From: JABIEQ01 sp964516055
GTDB lineage: Bacteria > Patescibacteriota > Patescibacteriia > Magasanikbacterales > UBA922
Assembly: GCA_964516055.1 (NCBI GenBank)
Contig: CAZEYK010000003.1
Coordinates: 1 to 45,174, forward strand
DNA length: 45,174 bases
Direction: 5' to 3'
Shown in pieces: positions 7,307 to 14,250 of this stretch (the first letter of the stretch is position 1; every line of letters begins with the position of its first letter). The notes beneath the pieces were generated by a model. That model searched no databases. It was not told the origin of the DNA and saw only the letters and a list, made by a program, of their open reading frames with translations. Both the position numbers and the translations under genes were made by a program.

Positions 7307-7345
7307 ATGCGACTTGTTCTTGAGCGCCACCGGCATAAGGCGTGA
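7307..7345 (+). CDS. Twelve-residue mini-ORF with strong ribosome-binding site
   Basis: GGAGG lies 4 bases before an ATG that opens a 12-codon frame reading MRLVLERHRHKA. It follows the P-loop gene by 22 bases and overlaps the start of the structured repeat region. It could be a leader peptide that couples translation to folding of the downstream RNA, the start of a decayed gene, or chance. There is no homology evidence at this length. Confidence 0.3.
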   Translation: MRLVLERHRHKA

Positions 7346-7650
7346 TGACAAAATACCGGCATATGGCTCCCGTATGAGCTTATCATCGACTCCGACTTGG
7401 ATAATACGGTATCTAAGCGGACGGTTGATCCACGCACGGATTGAGCGCATGACTGATTTCATGCAACACCCTTTGGAGGTACCCAGCCAATGGGCACTCC
7501 GAGCGCCACTCTATAAGGCGCAGACAGCTCTGTATGAGCTCAAATATTATAGAGCGTCGCCGTTACGACGTATCTTGCACCCACTGATTGTTTCGGCAAA
7601 ATGTGGGCAGCTGGTCCCTGGCAGGACTGAGCGGATGACTGAAATCATCC
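7322..7650 (+). repeat. Diverged tandem repeat of about 180 bp with conserved hairpins
   Basis: Two units, beginning at 7322 and 7501, share GAGCGCCA, ATAAGGCG and GTATGAGCT. Each ends with TGAGCG and a hairpin whose loop is CTGA plus two A/T bases: GCATGA/TCATGC at 7447-7464 and GGATGA/TCATCC at 7633-7650. Stem bases differ but stay paired, which favours an RNA fold over a protein. I see no convincing ORF. Unit 2 also holds GCGCC/GGCGC around 7502-7521. Confidence 0.6.
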
Positions 7651-7800
7651 ATTGCAGAATAGGAGCAAAGACTTGCTCATTGCAATTGTCAGGCGGGGTT
7701 AATCTTCCTCCCGCCGAAGAAGCTGCAAAATCCTTTTGTGCAGGTAAGAGCAAGAGGTGCGGTTGTCTTGGCCCGCAGAAGCCAGACACACTCGGGATTC
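7651..7800 (+). other. Run of GC-rich hairpins before element B
   Basis: No gene is apparent. In order there are GAGCA/TGCTC inside a TGCA/TGCA pairing near 7653-7685, GGCGGG/CCCGCC with a 12-base loop at 7692-7715, CTGCA/TGCAG near 7722-7743, and GTCT-GGC/GCC-AGAC near 7764-7787. With the tandem repeat and element B this makes about 550 bases of nearly continuous secondary structure between two genes. Confidence 0.5.
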
Positions 7801-7871
7801 ATCATCGACATAGCACTCGATCGATGATTCCCCTTGAGTCCTTAATCTGTATTGATTGAGATCTGAAGGGG
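7801..7871 (+). repeat. Two-hairpin element, copy B
   Basis: Hairpin 1 is ATCATCGA/TCGATGAT around the 12-base loop CATAGCACTCGA. Hairpin 2 is CCCCTT/AAGGGG with an 8-by-8 internal loop and inner AATC/GATT around 6 bases. The stem of hairpin 1 differs entirely from copies A and C yet stays paired. It lies 144 bases before the kinase-like gene. Confidence 0.78.
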
Positions 7872-8014
7872 AATAACATCCTTTATCTCGTTTGTCTGCA
7901 TTGTTGCAGATAAGGTAACTCATGGTGAGCGAGATAATCTTTTACCATAAGAAAAGAGATAATGGGGAATACCAAGGTAGCTTGGAAATAACCTGTTGTC
8001 TCAAGGAGAAGCAC

Positions 8015-8458
8015 TTGAGTAAAATCAAGGTGCTTCGCGGCCTCCCCGGTGCGGGGAAGAGTACGTTTGTCAAGGGGAATTTCCCCGAGGCAACCGTGCT
8101 CTCCGCCGACGATTATTTCGTCGGTGAGGACGATGTCTACCGGTTCAATCCGGCCGACATCGGACTCGCGCACGGCCGCTGTTTTCGTCTCGTCATCGAG
8201 GCGTTGCAGCGGGGGGATGAGCTGGTAGTGGTGGACAACACCGCTACCACAATTGCCGAGGTTGCTCCGTACATGCTTGCAGCGCAAGCGTACGGATATG
8301 ACGCAGAGATCATTACTTTGCGTTGCGACCCGGCGATTGCCGCCTCCAGGAACATTCATGGTGTTCCGGAGCCTCTGGTCATGAAAATGGCCGAGGCTCT
8401 TGAGGCGGGCTCTCAGGCTTTGATGCCGTGGTGGCAACACTGCGTCGTCGAGGTCTGA
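8015..8458 (+). CDS. Polynucleotide-kinase-like P-loop protein (AAA_33 type)
   Basis: This 147-residue protein starts with VLRGLPGAGKSTFVK (Walker A), then has ATVLSADDYFVGEDDVYRF, IGLAHGRCFRLVIEAL, a Walker B-like strand ELVVVDNTATT and YGYDAEIITLRCD. The pattern is that of the small P-loop kinases related to the N4BP2 and T4 polynucleotide kinase domains, which phosphorylate 5'-OH ends of nucleic acid. The substrate here is inferred. I chose the TTG at 8015 because AAGGAG lies just upstream and GC-rich coding begins there; the longer frame from 7922 has AT-rich, poor-quality sequence. It has no phosphatase or ligase domain. Confidence 0.72.
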   Translation: MSKIKVLRGLPGAGKSTFVKGNFPEATVLSADDYFVGEDDVYRFNPADIGLAHGRCFRLVIEALQRGDELVVVDNTATTIAEVAPYMLAAQAYGYDAEIITLRCDPAIAASRNIHGVPEPLVMKMAEALEAGSQALMPWWQHCVVEV

Positions 8459-8584
8459 GATACCCAGGCCGCGATTAACCGTACCGGCGGTAAACCGGGA
8501 CAGACACTTAGGTGTTTGCGTGTTACACGCTAGAGTAGGAAATTCCAAGCGACCTTGGGATGAGACTACAGTAACAACCACTCG

Positions 8585-8660
8585 GATCGATGACGAGACT
8601 AGCACTCAACTCGTCGATCCACTTGGATTCATAATTTAGAAAAATTGTGGATTGAAGTGG
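8585..8660 (+). repeat. Two-hairpin element, copy C
   Basis: Hairpin 1 is GACGAG/CTCGTC around ACTAGCACTCAA, extended by GATC/GATC across a 3-base bulge. Hairpin 2 is CCACTT/AAGTGG with an 8-by-8 internal loop and inner AATTT/AAATT around AGAA. It begins 127 bases after the kinase-like stop, the same distance as copy A after Csx3. Upstream, ACGCTAGA and GGAAAT recur in the order seen before copy A. Confidence 0.78.
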
Positions 8661-8684
8661 ATAGTAGTTTTCTTTACAAATAAA

Positions 8685-8710
8685 AAACAACCCTCTACAG
8701 AGAGTTGTTT
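8685..8710 (-). terminator. Intrinsic terminator of the coiled-coil gene
   Basis: On the minus strand, AAACAA and CTCT pair with AGAG and TTGTTT, with a 2-base bulge, and run into a T-tract. It lies 14 bases past the stop of the gene at 8724-9044. Confidence 0.7.
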
Positions 8711-8723
8711 ACAAGGCGACAGG

Positions 8724-9044
8724 TTAGACCAGATCAAGGTTGAGATGTTTGATGATTTTTTCTACTTTCTTGTCGGTACGTTTTTGGTGCATTGCCATAG
8801 CGGCTATTTCTACTTCTTGCTTGCGATGGAGTCCGATGAAGCCATCAACGTGATCGATCATTTCGTTTCTGGTTTGTTGGATACTTTGTTCCAAATCGGT
8901 TTGGGTTTGTTGCAGTTCATCACGGACCTCTTTGATTTCTTGCTTGAATTCTGTACGAACGTCTTGCAGGTCTTGCTTGGTTGCACCGTTATCCTTAATA
9001 AAGGTGACGATCTCTAGGATGTCTTGTAGTTTTTGTTCCTCCAT
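8724..9044 (-). CDS. Coiled-coil hypothetical protein
   Basis: This 106-residue protein is almost wholly alpha-helical, with heptad-like charged repeats (KQEIKEVRDELQQTQTDLEQ) from about residue 25 to 75 and no membrane segment. Small coiled-coil proteins of this kind are common in Candidate Phyla Radiation genomes, and no function is known to me. It has its own promoter and terminator, is of backbone base composition, and is the only leftward gene inside the island. It may be a resident gene around which the GC-rich genes accumulated. Confidence 0.7.
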   Translation of the reverse strand: MEEQKLQDILEIVTFIKDNGATKQDLQDVRTEFKQEIKEVRDELQQTQTDLEQSIQQTRNEMIDHVDGFIGLHRKQEVEIAAMAMHQKRTDKKVEKIIKHLNLDLV

Positions 9045-9073
9045 ACAAAAATAGATAAAAAGTAAGTATAGGA

Positions 9074-9102
9074 AGTATAAAGGGGTGTGACGCTTGTGTC
9101 AA
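9074..9102 (-). promoter_or_regulatory. Sigma-70 promoter for the coiled-coil gene
   Basis: Read leftward, TTGACA and TATACT are separated by 17 bases. The predicted start of transcription is near 9067, leaving a leader of about 20 bases before the ATG. Confidence 0.85.
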
Positions 9103-9411
9103 TGTGTGAAAATATAAAACAATTTAGCATAATGTGTTATCACTAATCGTTTAGAGAGAGGCGATAAGGTGGTAGCCAGATAGGTGTATTTCTCTCTCGG
9201 GAGAAATTTTTTGTTTGAGCAGGTAACGCGAGTTGTATGTTTAGACAAGAAATTGATGTAGATCTTTTTCTTGATCTCTCTAGTGTATTTTGATCATTAC
9301 AAATGAAAACATGAACTGGCTGCAATACAAGGAATATGCTTGTTTTTTGTATTGTGGTCAGTTCGAAAAAACAACGATCTAAAAAATGGATCAAAAAAAG
9401 GGAGTCTACCC
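9103..9411 (+). other. Intergenic leader region before the helicase gene
   Basis: I see no gene here. It holds a rightward intrinsic terminator at 9188-9212, an AGATC/GATCT inverted repeat near 9259-9278 and a CAATACAA/TTGTATTG stem at about 9321-9356. The stretch is AT-rich until about 20 bases before the helicase ATG. No clear promoter could be fixed. Confidence 0.4.
9188..9212 (+). terminator. Rightward intrinsic terminator
   Basis: ATTTCTC pairs with GAGAAAT around a 6-base loop and runs into six T. No rightward gene ends here, so it either ends a short untranslated transcript or attenuates transcription toward the helicase. Confidence 0.6.
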
Positions 9412-12400
9412 ATGGCTAACAAGATGCTTGGTTTCTGGAAAATGGCCCTCGAGATCACTGCCGCGATCCTGTTTGGGAAGGGCATTCTGTCGTTCCCGAC
9501 GGGGACCGGCAAGACCACGCAGTGCCCGCAGCTGGTCTATGACTGGTTGCGAAAAAAAAATGATAATGGTTTGATTCTTGTCTCTGTCCCGCGTCGCGTG
9601 CTGGCTATCGAGCTGGCGCGACGTGTGGCGGAGGAGATGGGCTCCACCCTCGGGGAGCTCGTCGGTTACAAGATCCGAGGGGAAGAGGAGAAGTCGGAAA
9701 AAACTCGAATCCTTTTCGTGACCGAGGGCATGCTTCGTGCGTTGATCCAGAGCAACCCGTCCCTCGACGGGGTGAGCATGATCCTGTTCGACGAGTTTCA
9801 CCAGCGTTCGCTCATGAACGACTTCAATGTCGCTCTTGTCGAGCGGGCGCAACAGGAAGGCTCAAAGGTCAAGTTCCTCCTGATGTCTGCGACGATCGAT
9901 GCTTCGTCTTTGGCGGAGCACTTCGGTTGTTCTGTCGTTGATGGAACCGTTTTCGGGACGCAATTCGCGATCGAGGAGCGCTATCTCGATCGCGATCCGT
10001 CGGACCTCGTAGAGGCGGCGGTGGAGCATGTGCAGCAGCTCGTCAGCGAGCAGCGTGGAAACGGCCTCGTGTTCATGCCCGGCAAGGGCGAGATCATGCA
10101 GGTCGTGAACGAGCTCAAGCTGGTGGGCTTGCCGAGCGACGTCACGGTCTTGCCGCTTCACGGTGGCTTGATCGGTGATGATCGCTCGGCACCGTTTCGT
10201 TCTCGTAAGGGACGGACGGTGATCATCGCGACCGACATCGTCGAAACCGGTGCCACGTTGCCGGACATCACGTGGGTCGTAGACTCCGGGCTTGCTCGGG
10301 AGGTTCGCTACGATGTAATCTCGGATATCGGTGGGCTTCGGCTCGCCGAGGTGGCGAAGGATCGGTTGAAGCAGCGACGGGGACGGTGTGGTCGTGTGCA
10401 GGCTGGCGTGTATGTTGGACTTTTCACCGAGTTCAACAAAAACGCTCGGCAGGCGCAGACCACTCCGGAGATTTTCCGGAAACCGCTTCGCGAGGTCATT
10501 TTGACCATCAAGTCCATCGGGCTCTCCAGGGAAGGAGAGCCCATTCGGCTGCTCGACAGTCCGCCCAAGGCCAACTGGAAGCATGCGAAAGCCCAGCTTC
10601 AGGCCTTGGGGTTCGTGGCGACCGACAAGGACGCCAACATCACGCCGCTCGGCCGCAAGGCTGCGCGGATGGGGTGCGACCCCCGTGAGGCGGCGATGCT
10701 CCTCAAGGCTGAGGAGCTCGGCTGTCTTCAGGAAATGGCGTGGGCGGTTGCCGAGATGCAAACCTCCAAGAACCTCCTCGACACGTCCAAGGGGCAGTCG
10801 TGGGAGGCGGAGGCTGCTCACGCGCAGTTTCGCAGTGTCAAAACCTGCGATGCGTGGGCGGTCGTGGAGGTTTGTCGGCAGGTTGCTAGCCCGCCGAAGG
10901 GTCTGTCGCTTGGCAATTGGTGCCGTCAGAACTTTGTGAGCCATGAGGCTCTGAAGGAAGTGAAATCTGGTGCCGAGCAGCTGCTCAAGCGGTTCAAGGG
11001 CGACGCCAAGAAGGCGCGCCCGGTGACCGAGAGCACGCTGCGCCAGGCGATTCTGGCAGGTTTGCCTGATCGGATCTTCCAACACGACCACCGGGATCGA
11101 TACACCAATGTCGATTCCGGCGACTCCCTGATCCTTGGGAGGGAGTCGGTCGTTCGTAGCACCACTACGAACATGATCGTTGCGTCGTGGGAAGCTCGGG
11201 AAATCCAAACTCGCGCTGGTGGGACGCTTCGGCTGATCACCAGCGCTATCACTATCGAGCAGGATGCTCAGTGGCTGCGAGCGGCTCTCCCTCATCTCGT
11301 TGAGGTCGAGGAAGGTATCGACCCTCGTTACGAGATGGAACTGGATTTGGTCACTTCGGTGACGCGGGTTCGGTTCAAGGGTGAGTTGGTCTCGGCGGAA
11401 GAGCGGGTGAAGAACCCGCATCACCCCAAGGCGGCGCAGGTTTTTGCGCAGTACCTTGCCGAAGCCAGGGATGGCTCGGTGTCGGTGCTGTTCGAGAATC
11501 AGGCGCAGGTCGCGCGAGCCAAAGCGTTCAATCTTCGCGCCGGGGAAGAGGTCTTCGAGGTCACCAACCTCGTTGATTTTTACATCGGTGTTTGTGCTGG
11601 AGCGAGGAACGTCGGTGAGCTGAGTAAGCATATCTGCTCGCTCGATGACTTGCGTCTGCCTGTGCTCGATAGAGAACTCATCGAGCTCGTGGAGCAGGAG
11701 GCTCCCGAGTCCCTCGAGATCCTCGGCAGTTTGCTGCCGGTTGAGTACAGTGACGGCAAGGCTGACCCTCGGGTGAAGCTCTCCAAGGAGATGGTGACGG
11801 CGAATAGCTGGATCCAGCTCCCGGACGACGGAGTGCGTCTCCCAGGCGGTCGCTCGGTGGAGGTGGTGGTGAGCTTCGGCTACTACACCACCCTCGCTGA
11901 CACCAACATCTCGCAGCTCAAGGCGAAGGTGCGCGAGCACCTGAACTGCGAGCAGTGGGATGCGTGGTGTGATGATCGTCCCGAAATTGCTTTGCCCAAC
12001 GTGTCCGACGATGAGTCGGTGATCCCGTTTGTCACGGCTTCCTACGGGAAGTGCGTGGTGACGGGGGAGCCTCTCATGGCGTATGGAACCGTTGTTTGGG
12101 ATTCTTGGTACGCCAAGTTTTCCGTGAAATGGTTGTTCCGCAACGTCGACGACGGTCAACGCGCTGCCAACGAGGCGGCCGTGAAGCTCGAGTCACTCCG
12201 TGAGGAGGCTCGGATGAAACGGCTCGCCGAGAAGGCGCGTGAAGAGGCTGAGGCCGTCAAAGCCGTGCTCTACGCCCTCCAGTCCCACAAGGATTGGTAT
12301 GGCTTGGAGTACGAGTTTCGTCGGGCCGCCGAGTTCCGTGGCGGTTACGGTTGCTCCATTCCTTCCGACGACGTCGACGAAGCCCGCGCTTGGACCGTCG

Positions 12401-12978
12401 AGACCAAGGCCATGACGGCCGAGGTTAAGACGGCTTTGTCCAATCTCGCGTGTAAACGCGAGGAGGAAGAGCAGCGGAAGGTCGAGGAGAAGGCTGTTGC
12501 CGAGCAGCGGCGGAAGGACGAGAATGAAGCATATTCTCGGCTCGAGCTGGGGCTTAGCTCTGCGGTGAAGCGCTTGCGCTTTTTCCGTGGACAGCCGCAG
12601 TTCACGGTTTCTTTCGTGGCTGGGTCCGATGGCCAGTGGATCAACGAGCAGGACATCAACGGTTCTATCTGGGACTGGGCCCGCTCCGGCGGTGCTTGGG
12701 ACCAGAAGGTCCGCCGCAATGATGCGGCTGTTGTTGATTTCGCGTTCGTGGCTAATGGTCGTCTCGAGGTGCTCGCGTACTACGAGCATCGCAATGACCG
12801 TCCGTCCTTTGTCCTTCGGTGGACGTGGACGGGTGATTCTGAGCAGCCCACTGCCCCCAAGAAAACGGCTAAGCCAAAGAAGGTGGTCAAAGTCGTTGCT
12901 TCGCAGCAGTCTTCATCAACTCCTCCTTCGGAGGATGCAATGGCCGTGCTGCTCGGCAAATGGGGCAAAAAGCGCTGA
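9412..12978 (+). CDS. HrpB-like DEAH-box ATP-dependent helicase with long C-terminal extension
   Basis: The protein has 1188 residues. Motif I is GTGKTT (residues 31-36), motif II is FDEFHQRSL (about 126-134; HrpB also uses DEFH), motif III is MSATID, and motif VI is QRRGRCGR (321-328), followed by a helicase-associated helical region. DEAH helicases of this class use ATP to move along RNA or ssDNA; the cellular role of HrpB itself is poorly defined. HrpB is usually about 800 residues, so roughly 350 C-terminal residues are extra. They contain a charged coiled coil (REEARMKRLAEKAREEAEAV) and a Lys-rich tail. ATG 9412 is chosen because GC-rich coding and GGGAG start there. Confidence 0.85.
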   Translation: MANKMLGFWKMALEITAAILFGKGILSFPTGTGKTTQCPQLVYDWLRKKNDNGLILVSVPRRVLAIELARRVAEEMGSTLGELVGYKIRGEEEKSEKTRILFVTEGMLRALIQSNPSLDGVSMILFDEFHQRSLMNDFNVALVERAQQEGSKVKFLLMSATIDASSLAEHFGCSVVDGTVFGTQFAIEERYLDRDPSDLVEAAVEHVQQLVSEQRGNGLVFMPGKGEIMQVVNELKLVGLPSDVTVLPLHGGLIGDDRSAPFRSRKGRTVIIATDIVETGATLPDITWVVDSGLAREVRYDVISDIGGLRLAEVAKDRLKQRRGRCGRVQAGVYVGLFTEFNKNARQAQTTPEIFRKPLREVILTIKSIGLSREGEPIRLLDSPPKANWKHAKAQLQALGFVATDKDANITPLGRKAARMGCDPREAAMLLKAEELGCLQEMAWAVAEMQTSKNLLDTSKGQSWEAEAAHAQFRSVKTCDAWAVVEVCRQVASPPKGLSLGNWCRQNFVSHEALKEVKSGAEQLLKRFKGDAKKARPVTESTLRQAILAGLPDRIFQHDHRDRYTNVDSGDSLILGRESVVRSTTTNMIVASWEAREIQTRAGGTLRLITSAITIEQDAQWLRAALPHLVEVEEGIDPRYEMELDLVTSVTRVRFKGELVSAEERVKNPHHPKAAQVFAQYLAEARDGSVSVLFENQAQVARAKAFNLRAGEEVFEVTNLVDFYIGVCAGARNVGELSKHICSLDDLRLPVLDRELIELVEQEAPESLEILGSLLPVEYSDGKADPRVKLSKEMVTANSWIQLPDDGVRLPGGRSVEVVVSFGYYTTLADTNISQLKAKVREHLNCEQWDAWCDDRPEIALPNVSDDESVIPFVTASYGKCVVTGEPLMAYGTVVWDSWYAKFSVKWLFRNVDDGQRAANEAAVKLESLREEARMKRLAEKAREEAEAVKAVLYALQSHKDWYGLEYEFRRAAEFRGGYGCSIPSDDVDEARAWTVETKAMTAEVKTALSNLACKREEEEQRKVEEKAVAEQRRKDENEAYSRLELGLSSAVKRLRFFRGQPQFTVSFVAGSDGQWINEQDINGSIWDWARSGGAWDQKVRRNDAAVVDFAFVANGRLEVLAYYEHRNDRPSFVLRWTWTGDSEQPTAPKKTAKPKKVVKVVASQQSSSTPPSEDAMAVLLGKWGKKR

Positions 12979-13150
12979 CACACCAACCGACCAAACATAA
13001 AGAAGTAATGTCGTTATAAACTCTGCTTCTTGCCTCTTCTCACAGAGGTTCGCATGGCGCGAAGTTAGTGAGATGGATACACACTCAGACATCCATTCCT
13101 GATTCCTACGGGATGATGGAGAACGTCTGTTTTTATATAGCACTTGGTTT
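12979..13150 (+). other. Structured 3' region of the helicase gene
   Basis: I see no gene. Features are an ATGGAT/ATCCAT hairpin at about 13072-13095 with a 12-base loop and other short pairings near 13036-13060. It links the helicase stop to element D, as the stretches before elements A and C do, though its sequence is less similar. Confidence 0.35.
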
Positions 13151-13219
13151 GACGAGAAGATTAGCACTCATCTCGTCAGCCACCTTGAGTTTTTAATAAT
13201 AATTGAAGACTTAAGGTGG
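13151..13219 (+). repeat. Two-hairpin element, copy D
   Basis: Hairpin 1 is GACGAGA/TCTCGTC around a 13-base loop containing TTAGCACTC. Hairpin 2 is CCACCTT/AAGGTGG (13180-13186, 13213-13219) with an 8-by-8 internal loop and inner AAT/ATT. The outer stem differs from A-C at paired positions. It sits 173 bases after the helicase stop. Confidence 0.75.
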
Positions 13220-13292
13220 AAGGTGTTCTACCATCGTTTCTTTCCGCGATGTAAAAGAAGTGAATTTTGACAATATAAAAAGGAGTGTCTCC

Positions 13293-13454
13293 ATGTGGAT
13301 TTCGGCACTCCAGTTCCTGGCACGTTCGCATAACCTCTTGCTTCGAGGTGAGCGTGCACTTCAGCCGTACGATGACGTGCGGCAAAAACTGTTTTTCTCG
13401 GCTGACTGTACATCATTTGCCATTCCGACTGTTCTATTAACCAATCGTGGTTGA
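13293..13454 (+). CDS. Possible small protein with sequestered ribosome-binding site
   Basis: This is a 53-codon frame starting at an ATG 7 bases after AAGGAG, with amphipathic content (WISALQFLARSHNLLLRGER). The Shine-Dalgarno GGAGTG can pair with CACTCC at 13306-13311, which would hide the start codon in a hairpin loop. A second hairpin, GCCGTAC/GTGCGGC, lies inside the frame at about 13364-13383. It could be a leader peptide for the gene at 13499 or a structured RNA with a chance ORF. No family is recognised. Confidence 0.4.
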   Translation: MWISALQFLARSHNLLLRGERALQPYDDVRQKLFFSADCTSFAIPTVLLTNRG

Positions 13455-13498
13455 TGGAATTGAGGATTTACTCAAAACTTTTTCGGAGAAACAAAATC

Positions 13499-13921
13499 AT
13501 GAACGATAACACTACTCGGCTGTTTTTCGTGAACGAGGATCGTTGTGTTTTTTTGACGAACGCGGGTCGCAAGACTTGCGTTCGTGATATCATCGCGGCG
13601 CTGGCGGAGGAGGGGATCGAGATTTCTCGTTCTTCTATTTGGCGTTTGCAGACGGGGCGGGCGGAGTTTTTCCAGCCCGATTATCGTGAGTCGTTTCCTT
13701 CGTTGTCTCCGTATGCTATCGCTTTTGTCGAGCTCACGGAGGAGGACCGTGAGCTCTCTGAGCGTTTGAACCTCACCGAGTTCGCTCGGGGGTTTGGTAT
13801 CTCTCGGAAGACCGCCCGTAGTTTTCTCGAGCGCGGGTGGTTTGAAGTGAATCCGCGCAACGAAGTGAAGGTCCGGGTGGTTCTCGACCCTGGGCGGATT
13901 CGTCCGCCTGATGAGTTTTGA
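13499..13921 (+). CDS. Putative helix-turn-helix DNA-binding protein
   Basis: This 140-residue basic protein has two segments that look like helix-turn-helix units: VRDIIAALAEEGIEISRSSI (about residues 28-47) and LTEFARGFGISRKTARSFLE (about 97-116). A short charged C-terminal tail ends RPPDEF. I recognise no named family. It could regulate the island or bind its repeats. The start at ATG 13499 follows GGAG with a 10-base spacing. Codon use is GC-rich like the helicase. It is the last GC-rich gene of the island and is followed by a hairpin at 13941. Confidence 0.6.
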   Translation: MNDNTTRLFFVNEDRCVFLTNAGRKTCVRDIIAALAEEGIEISRSSIWRLQTGRAEFFQPDYRESFPSLSPYAIAFVELTEEDRELSERLNLTEFARGFGISRKTARSFLERGWFEVNPRNEVKVRVVLDPGRIRPPDEF

Positions 13922-13940
13922 TTTTTTTCGTTCTTTTTTG

Positions 13941-13964
13941 GGGAATCGTTTTTCCGCGATTCCC
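13941..13964 (+). terminator. GC-rich hairpin after the putative DNA-binding gene
   Basis: GGGAATCG pairs with CGATTCCC around an 8-base T-rich loop, 19 bases past the stop. No T-tract follows directly, so termination may be weak. T-runs lie before the stem. Confidence 0.5.
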
Positions 13965-14040
13965 GTTCATCCAAAATGGTTTAGTCTTTAGACAGTTTTG
14001 TATGGGTATGATATAAATAATAACTTGTGATTGTTTGTAT

Positions 14041-14124
14041 ACAAAAATCCCTCGGTTTGTCCTTCCTATAAGCGTCTCTCTCCATTTGCTTGTAGGTTGG
14101 GTGTATAAACCGAGGGATTTTTGT
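14041..14124. repeat. Long nested palindrome, possible bidirectional terminator or MITE
   Basis: Eighteen-base perfect arms (ACAAAAATCCCTCGGTTT and complement) enclose a second 9-base helix, CCTATAAGC/GCTTGTAGG, with a 14-base loop. The outer stem reads into T-rich sequence in both directions, which would suit termination. The unusual length and two-level structure also fit a miniature mobile element. It closes the island on the right. The rest of 13965-14250 is AT-rich without a gene. Confidence 0.6.
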
Positions 14125-14250
14125 TTTTCACTCATGAGGACTATATCATGCTTTGTCTCGTTGATGTTGTAAATTTATTGCAACTGTATTATTATTATAC
14201 ATAATAATCTTTTTGCTCCTTGTTTATCTTTTTTATTATTGTATTTTTTT

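Noticed and set aside
6622..7437. A 271-codon minus-strand frame across the P-loop gene
   Set aside because: It covers element A and the repeat region and has shadow-like composition; the plus-strand gene has a Walker motif and a Shine-Dalgarno.
9862..12159. A 765-codon open frame on the minus strand opposite the helicase gene
   Set aside because: It is a shadow frame caused by high GC at third positions of the helicase; its composition (Arg, His, Leu) is typical of such shadows and no family is seen.
6600..13219. Interpretation of elements A-D as classical integron attC sites or a CRISPR array
   Set aside because: There are no GTTRRRY boxes or integron integrase, and the copies are 0.8-4.6 kb apart with ORFs between them, so neither model fits.
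13773..14135. A minus-strand frame spanning the nested palindrome
   Set aside because: It arises from translating the palindrome and the antisense of the helix-turn-helix gene.
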